Below are positions 63,263 to 64,000 of a stretch of 64,000 nucleotides of DNA, piece after piece. Made by a program: the position numbers and the translations under genes. Position 1 is the stretch's first letter; the number at the start of each line of letters is the position of its first letter. The stretch is from contig DVGG01000038.1 in assembly GCA_018712825.1 (NCBI GenBank), positions 16,427-80,426 of the forward strand. Reading direction: 5' to 3'. This DNA is from Candidatus Faecousia excrementipullorum (GTDB lineage: Bacteria; Bacillota; Clostridia; Oscillospirales; Oscillospiraceae). The notes beneath the pieces are model-generated. The model was not told the origin of the DNA, did no database searches, and saw nothing but the letters and a program-made list of their open reading frames with translations.

Positions 63263-63865
63263 ATAAAAAAAACCATAAAACTTGGGTTCACTGCCATACT
63301 GGTGCTGCTGTGGGGAATGGTGCTGGGACAGGCGGTGCTGGCGGAACCTCAGGAAGCCCTGACCGGTGAGATTATCCTGCCGGTGACCATCCGGGCGGAG
63401 GGGACTTTGCCGGATACCCCTGATGTTTATACCCTGGTGCTGGAGGGAGAGGAAGGCGTACCCATGCCGGAAGGCAGTGAGGATCAGCGCTATCAATTTC
63501 AGGTCACCGGGGCCCAGACAACAGCCTTCCCCACCATTGTCTGCAACACAGTGGGAATCTACCGCTATACCATTTCCCAGGAACCGGGGGAAAACGCCTA
63601 CTGCACCTACGACGAAATCAAGTACCAGGTTCTGGTCACCATAACCTATCAGGAGCAGGGAGAGGGCCTGGATGTGGCCATTGCCATTGCCCCGGAAGGC
63701 TCCACCGACAAGACGGATGCTGCACTTTTTGTCAACAGCTACGAAAGACCTCCGGTGGAGATTCCCCAGACCGGTGAGGTGGAAAACCTGTCCTTGATCC
63801 TCGGCCTGTGGGTGTGCAGCCTGCTGGCTGTGGCCCTGCTGTGGAAGCAGAGAAAAACCGTATAA
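63263..63865 (+). CDS. Minor or basal pilin with IPQTG sorting signal; start codon reads ATA
   Basis: A normal signal peptide (KKTIKLGFTAILVLLWGMVLGQAVLA) begins right after an ATA at 63263, which has AGGAGGG at the correct eight-base spacing where ATG is expected. Later in-frame starts, GTG 63302 and ATG 63317, would destroy the signal peptide. A FctA/Spy0128-like domain follows, and the C-terminus is EIPQTGE, a membrane helix and WKQRKTV, an LPXTG-class signal unlike that of the other subunits. A wall-linked basal subunit is the best guess. Confidence 0.75.
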   Translation: MKKTIKLGFTAILVLLWGMVLGQAVLAEPQEALTGEIILPVTIRAEGTLPDTPDVYTLVLEGEEGVPMPEGSEDQRYQFQVTGAQTTAFPTIVCNTVGIYRYTISQEPGENAYCTYDEIKYQVLVTITYQEQGEGLDVAIAIAPEGSTDKTDAALFVNSYERPPVEIPQTGEVENLSLILGLWVCSLLAVALLWKQRKTV

Positions 63866-63917
63866 AAATCGGTTCTATGTCAATAGTTGGGGTAGAGCCA
63901 AAATAGAAAAGTTAGAG

Positions 63918-63953
63918 ATCGTGTCGGAGTGTGAGAGCTCCGGCACGATTTTT
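63918..63953 (+). terminator. Intrinsic terminator of the pilus operon
   Basis: A 12-bp stem (ATCGTGTCGGAG with CTCCGGCACGAT, one G-T pair) with an eight-base loop is followed by TTTTT. Beyond it, up to the window edge, I see no gene. Confidence 0.88.
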
Positions 63954-64000
63954 ATGTATTACAGAACAGAATTCTTTTCCTGAAATTGGAGAAGTTCCTC

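Noticed and set aside
1..64000. CRISPR arrays, prophage genes and complete insertion sequences
   Set aside because: I saw no regularly spaced repeats, phage structural genes or transposase frames in the window.

Overview
The window looks like chromosomal DNA from a spore-forming, low-redundancy Clostridia member, probably close to the gut Oscillospiraceae/Ruminococcaceae. It is fairly GC-rich and most genes have strong GGAGG-type ribosome sites. Gram-positive markers include PolC, the spore maturation pair SpmA/SpmB, PrkC and a PBP with PASTA domains, CdaA/CdaR, RemA, RsgA, YlmH and a DAP-type MurE. The family placement is inference; no 16S gene is present.

Layout. 1-6116 (+): end of a site-2 protease gene, ispG, polC and a small unknown gene. 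6174-9720 (-): spmB, spmA, an unknown membrane protein, rsmI, a tRNA methyltransferase-like gene and a 2[4Fe-4S] ferredoxin. 9875-12199 (+): a ClpC-type AAA+ ATPase. 12339-25052 (+): a nearly complete division and cell wall cluster, mraZ-rsmH-ftsL-PBP-murE-murF-mraY-ftsW-murG-divIB-ftsZ. It has a likely MraZ operator at the front and a separate promoter before ftsZ; ftsA, murC and ddl are not in it. 25113-26737: a methyltransferase and hslO. 26860-27428: one promoter, five tRNAs (Val, Asp, Phe, Gly, Cys) and one terminator. 27638-28855 (-): a fused DUF134-NifX protein and RNase P RNA. 28965-31527 (+): murD, ispD, ispF. 31717-33802: c-di-AMP synthesis (cdaA, cdaR). 33827-46874 (+): a long housekeeping operon, yicC-remA-gmk-rpoZ-priA-def-fmt-rsmB-rlmN-prpC-prkC-rsgA, followed by an ECF S-component-like gene and a GNAT gene. 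46925-49215 (-): nrdD with two NrdR boxes. 49545-54351: a Cys-rich coat-like protein, a YnzC-like protein, ylmH and two flavoproteins.

54438-63953 is an accessory region: a sortase-assembled pilus operon. It has a strong promoter, a giant tip adhesin, a small DivIVA-like protein, a SipA-like signal peptidase lacking the catalytic lysine, two paralogous pilins, a class B sortase and a minor pilin with an IPQTG signal. Four separate single-base anomalies fall in this operon: an in-frame amber stop in the adhesin, a frameshift at the start of the signal peptidase, a frameshift before the sortase catalytic cysteine, and an ATA where the last pilin should start. I saw no comparable lesion in the other 54 kb. 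This is the most interesting part of the window: either a pilus locus in recent decay or switched off, or a locally poor consensus sequence.

The rest works as a growth core: isoprenoid precursors (ispG, ispD, ispF) and Mur enzymes feed peptidoglycan synthesis, the Fts/PBP set directs septation, PrkC/PrpC and c-di-AMP signal on wall state, and the remaining genes serve translation and replication.
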